A stretch of DNA of 64,000 nucleotides from contig CAOLHI010001804.1 of assembly GCA_948474755.1 (NCBI GenBank), positions 806,001-870,000 on the forward strand, read 5' to 3'. This stretch comes from Ctenosaura bakeri. Taxonomy: Eukaryota > Chordata > Lepidosauria > Squamata > Iguanidae. A program made the position numbers and the translations under genes. Below the pieces are notes generated by a model. It was not told where the DNA came from and made no database searches. It saw only the letters and a program-made list of their open reading frames with translations. Below, piece by piece: positions 60,336-64,000 of the stretch (positions are counted from its first letter, which is position 1; each line of letters begins with the position of its first letter).

Positions 60336-60830
60336 GTGAGTTTGGAAGGAAATTTTGGCTGTTGTGTCATCAGAACAGAATTCCAATCTCTGCATCAACC
60401 AAAAAAAGTGAGTCATCATAGCAAAAGTCTGATTTATGATTTATCATGAACAGAATGCGAGCTGTTACTTCCAACTGAAAAAGAAGACTGACTGCATTTC
60501 TTCCTCCTCATATTTTTTTTTAAAAAAGTATTGATACTCCATCCTTTCATCTCGGTAGAGACACTCAATATATTAAATAAAACCGTCTGCAGTTCCTCTT
60601 CTCTCTTTCTTTAATCTCCTCTCTATTCTCCATATTATCTCTGCTGTCTGTATTGTCAGCACTTGAATTGTAAGGTTATTGGGTTACAGAATGTTTCTCT
60701 ATTCAATATGTCATTCTGCAAAATGTCACAAGTATCAATCTCCTTAGTCCAAGGGTGGACAACTCTTTTTTTGCTGTGTGCTCTGCATGTAGTATCAGCT
60801 GGGAGGAAGGTTCTGGGTCTATTCCACATG
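60336..60830. other. Intronic sequence without recognised feature
   Basis: Nothing recognised between the end of the ERV similarity and the solo LTR. Confidence 0.45.
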
Positions 60831-61429
60831 TGTGATAGATGCTGCTGCTGTGATTGAGGAGCAACTGATTGTGCATGAGACCAAGCCAGTGAGTGGGATA
60901 GATGATGCCTCTGAAATCGAGGAGCAACTGACTGCGCCAAGGACTGGGCCAGTGAATGAGCAAGTCAGCCTGCAAACATCCCCTGCACTGGAAGGTCAAA
61001 CAGAGACAGAGATGCCCTAGCCAGCTCAAGACAGAGAGGGAACCAGCAGTGGTGCAGAGGAGTGGCAGCCACCTGTGCCCATCAGCCCTCGATCATGAAG
61101 AAGACTGAAACAGACTGCTCAGAAGGAGGCTGCATGGACTTGGTTGAGGAAACAATAACAAGCAGCACCTGCTCACAGTGGCTATTTAAGTCTGCCGGCA
61201 TGACTGCTCTTGCTTGCAGCAAAATACTAGCAAGCCCTCAAAACCTTCATGTCTCCTGCTCCCTGAAACCTGCACGATGGATCTCTGCCTCCTGAACCTT
61301 TGGACTGGACCTTGACCTGGCTTAGCTTGTGTTTTCCTGGTGTTTGGTATATTCGGGCTCTCTCTGAAAGTATTCCTGACCTCTCTCCTCCCTTGCTGTC
61401 TGTGGCTCAGCAGGGAGAGATTCCTGACA
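60831..61429 (+). mobile_element. Solo LTR, Gypsy-type (599 bp)
   Basis: Begins TGTGATAGATG and ends TTCCTGACA, flanked by the perfect 5-bp duplication ACATG (60,826-60,830; 61,430-61,434). A TATA-like GCTATTTAAG lies at about 61,180. The first part holds two imperfect 60-bp tandem units ('gaggagcaactgaYtg...ccagtgaRtg'). Confidence 0.8.
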
Positions 61430-61434
61430 ACATG

Positions 61435-62333
61435 TGCTTTTCTAGGCACATACCGTACATCCCTGTATACACAGAGATCTCTGTGCAGAGATGAGTGAAT
61501 TTAAACCTCCCTTTACAGCTCACTGAGATGTAGGGATCACTGGTTGAGAGATGTGAAATCCTCTCCCAACTCTCAGTAAGCCTGAGCAAGACAATTGTTT
61601 CTCTGAAACCAGCAGTAGTGGGGAAACAGAGCTCTCATAAGTGGGATCAGTGAAAGGTGGCCAGCATCTGGAGGGTAGCAAGTTTAGGTTTTTGTTAGGT
61701 ATAACATAATTCATGCTTATTTGTGGAAATTGTGGCTTATGCCTGCAAAGAATTAACATACACAAGCATGTAATTGCCATCTATTTTTGTCTGCACATAA
61801 GTCAATGAAACAAAAAGGAAAGCAAGAGAAGTGGAGGGGGGAAAAGAATCCCTAAACACACATTGTAATACTTTTCTAAAAAATATTCCAGCTCCCACTC
61901 AGCAGCCTTGGCTGCTTTCATTTCTTGGGAGCAAAAAGTACAAGAGAAAAGAATAATTTATAGACTATATTTGCATGTTTTGAAGTATATTATAAACTAC
62001 CACAGCATAGAGTTAGAAATCAGTATGCCTTGGACATTGGCCTACAAAAATATGAAAAATGATAAAGCATCTTCAAATGTGGTACGAGCTCATTCTTTAG
62101 TTTATACCAGTATGCCTATCAGCATATTTCATCTTTAGTTCTCATTTGCTAATGGTAATTTCTTAGATTTTATTAATATTTAATCCACAAGGTTTAAAAT
62201 GTATTCCAGATGGTGTCATGATGCACATGTACAGGATTAATTAAAATGAATTCAGAGTGGGATTTATTGACTCTAACTCATCAACATTGGGCTGGTTTGT
62301 GTGTCTTATTGATTATCATGTTGGTGAGACATG
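61435..62333. other. Intronic sequence without recognised feature
   Basis: AT-rich intron with no named feature. Confidence 0.5.
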
Positions 62334-62677
62334 GGCCATTTCTGCATAGGTTAAAAAAAATGGTGCAGTGTGTCCTCCACGGAGGACATCTGCACCTTAG
62401 AGCGGACTGGGTCCGGACTACTTAGTGTAGATCTGCACCTCAGTCCACTCCGGAGCGACCCCAAGTGGTCCTCCAGCGTGTTTTTGAAAAACCTCAACGC
62501 GAGCCTGCGATCTGCGGAGGGTGGGCTTTAGGCTGGCGAGTGTCAGCAGTTGGATGCCAGAGCAGTGCGGATCTGCGATCACACACTGCTCCTCCTCGCC
62601 CCGGACCGGACTGGACCCAAAGAAGATCCAGTGAGTAGCAGCAGGGAGCGATTCCCTCGCCACGTGCAGAAATGGCC
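62334..62677. mobile_element. MITE with Harbinger-like ends (344 bp)
   Basis: The ends GGCCATTTCTGCA and TGCAGAAATGGCC are perfect 13-bp inverted repeats. They share the GGCC start and CA end with the Harbinger family (9 of 13 positions). The 3-bp flanks are ATG and ATT, one mismatch. CpG-rich against an AT-rich background, non-coding. Confidence 0.65.
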
Positions 62678-63386
62678 ATTGTCTTAGATGTCTGTACACT
62701 AATGCATAAACATATAAAGTGAACTGTAACTCTTAACACAGGAAGACAAATACAATTTTGTAAGCATCACTGAAGCTTGGAGGGGTGAATCACATGGCCA
62801 GAATGTAGTAATAGAGAAGTATAACCTAATCCAAAGAAACAGATAGGCAGGAAAGGAAGAGGAGTATGAGTCAAGGATGTGTACATCCATGAAGAGAACC
62901 ATGACTTAGAGCGTGGAAAACAGGTTGTGTAAAAAAATTAAGGGGAGGGAAATTACAAAATTAAAGGAGAGGGAAACAGCAATTGTGCGTGTATGCGTAT
63001 GGAGGGTCTACTATAGAAATCCAAGCCAGACTGAGAGCTTACATGATGACTTTCTACAACAAATTACAAAACATTCAAAAAGGAGAGATACAGTAGTAAT
63101 GGGAGACTTTAACCACTCTAATATTTGTTGGAAGTTCAACTCTGCCAAGAATGTATAATCCTACACATTCCTTACTTGCCCTGCAGACAATTTCATTGTA
63201 CAGAAGGTAGAAGAAGCAACAAAGAGATCAACTATTTTTGAATTGATCCTAACCATCAATGATGACCTGGTCCATGGGGTGGAAACAGTGGGATCCTTTG
63301 GTGGGAATGACTCATCTGGAATTTGTTATACAGAGGAAAGCCCACAATCTAGCCAGATATATACTGAGGAAAAGGTGGGATTGAAT

Positions 63387-63427
<41 letters not shown>

Positions 63428-63900
63428 TGTATATCAAGATATTTAATTATTGTAAATATAGGGAAATACTGGATGAGATCCCATGGTCAGAAATAACTCA
63501 AAGGGAAGAGGGTTCATGATGCACAGGAGTTTCTTAAAGGTGAGGTATTGAAGGCACAATTGCAAACACTTCTGCTAAGGGAGATAAGTGTGAGAACTGT
63601 CAGATGAGCTGAGATTTTAAAAAGGCATGTTTAATAAATGGAAGCAAGGGTAAATCAGAAATACTAATGAATATCTATTCATTGGACTTGAAGGAAGAAA
63701 GTCAGAAAAGTGAATGTTCAAAGTGATCTTAGGTTTCCTAGAGAGGCTAAAAGAGGTTAAAAAGAGAGGTTAAAAAGAGGTTAAAAAGAATAAAAATTTG
63801 GGCTGGGGGGGTGAGGGGGCTTTGCTCGGATCAAGAAAAAGAAAAAGGAAATGGTAGGGCAACTGTGTGGAGAAGATGGTGAAATGCTAAGCCCCCGCTG
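62678..63900 (+). mobile_element. CR1-type LINE, decayed
   Basis: Aligns with 12,450-13,680: 'catcactgaagcttgg...gaatcacatggccagaatgt', 'gggagactttaaccac' (endonuclease block) and 'ggagtttcttaaaggtgag'. Frames are heavily broken. A small L2-type 3' tail with a CAT/TCA microsatellite is inserted at about 63,360-63,428. Confidence 0.7.
63391..63428. repeat. (TCA)n microsatellite
   Basis: About 12 units following 'ggtgggattgaataaat', the usual tail of an L2-type LINE. Confidence 0.92.
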
Positions 63901-64000
63901 TGGGTGCACTGTGGGTGACAAGATCCAGTTCGTGACACTTTAAAATAAGTAAAATTTGTCCCTTGGGAAAAAGATACTCAGGTCAGTTCTATACTACGCT

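Noticed and set aside
60831..61020. Small acidic protein gene
   Set aside because: The 62-codon frame lies inside a solo LTR and results from two tandem 60-bp units without stops.

Overview
The window is vertebrate nuclear DNA, most likely from a non-avian reptile (squamate-like). Two internal exons of a contactin-associated-protein gene lie on the minus strand and best fit CNTNAP2. The repeats include CR1 LINEs with the typical ATTCTATGATT-type 3' end, L2-type LINEs, DIRS-type and Gmr1-type retrotransposons, a Penelope-like element, hAT and Harbinger DNA transposons and endogenous retroviruses. There is no complete host gene. Everything outside 29,264-29,500 and 51,997-52,215 is intron, and most of it is nested mobile DNA.

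Layout. 1-8.5 kb: a hAT copy, then a decayed DIRS-type element on the minus strand (tyrosine recombinase and reverse transcriptase remnants) between oppositely oriented copies of a long terminal repeat, with two solo LTRs and a CR1 end inside it. 8.5-14.2 kb: a 5' fragment of a Gypsy element, then a CR1-type LINE (ORF1 esterase, endonuclease and RT remnants) carrying a retroposed tRNA-Asp. 14,474-22,805: an 8.3-kb, GC-rich, apparently young PIF/Harbinger transposon with a two-exon transposase and two separate spliced SANT/Myb-like genes (three and seven exons, all splice phases consistent). 23-29 kb: a solo ERV LTR, a Penelope-like fragment and an L2 LINE. 29.3 kb: CNTNAP2 exon (end of laminin-G plus EGF). 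31,511-49,125: one endogenous retrovirus flanked by the 4-bp duplication CTTG, inflated by an inverted solo LTR and a complete Gmr1-type retrotransposon (33,145-40,630), both inside its 5' LTR, and by a CR1 in gag. 52.0 kb: the upstream CNTNAP2 exon (laminin-G). 52.6-64 kb: a hAT element, a second copy of the retrovirus family on the minus strand broken by a Harbinger MITE and a Charlie-like hAT, a solo LTR, another MITE and a decayed CR1.

How the parts relate. The two host exons join in frame (phase 1) across about 22.5 kb of intron. The Harbinger element appears to carry its own DDE transposase and two candidate DNA-binding partners. A 430-bp MITE at 56.0 kb shares its 13-bp terminal sequence and may be mobilised by the same machinery. 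Nesting, target-site duplications and homologous unoccupied sites inside the window give a relative order of insertions. The least ordinary items are the three-gene Harbinger, the integrase-before-RT retrotransposon with three in-frame stops, and the retrovirus family whose two copies share the same pol deletion.
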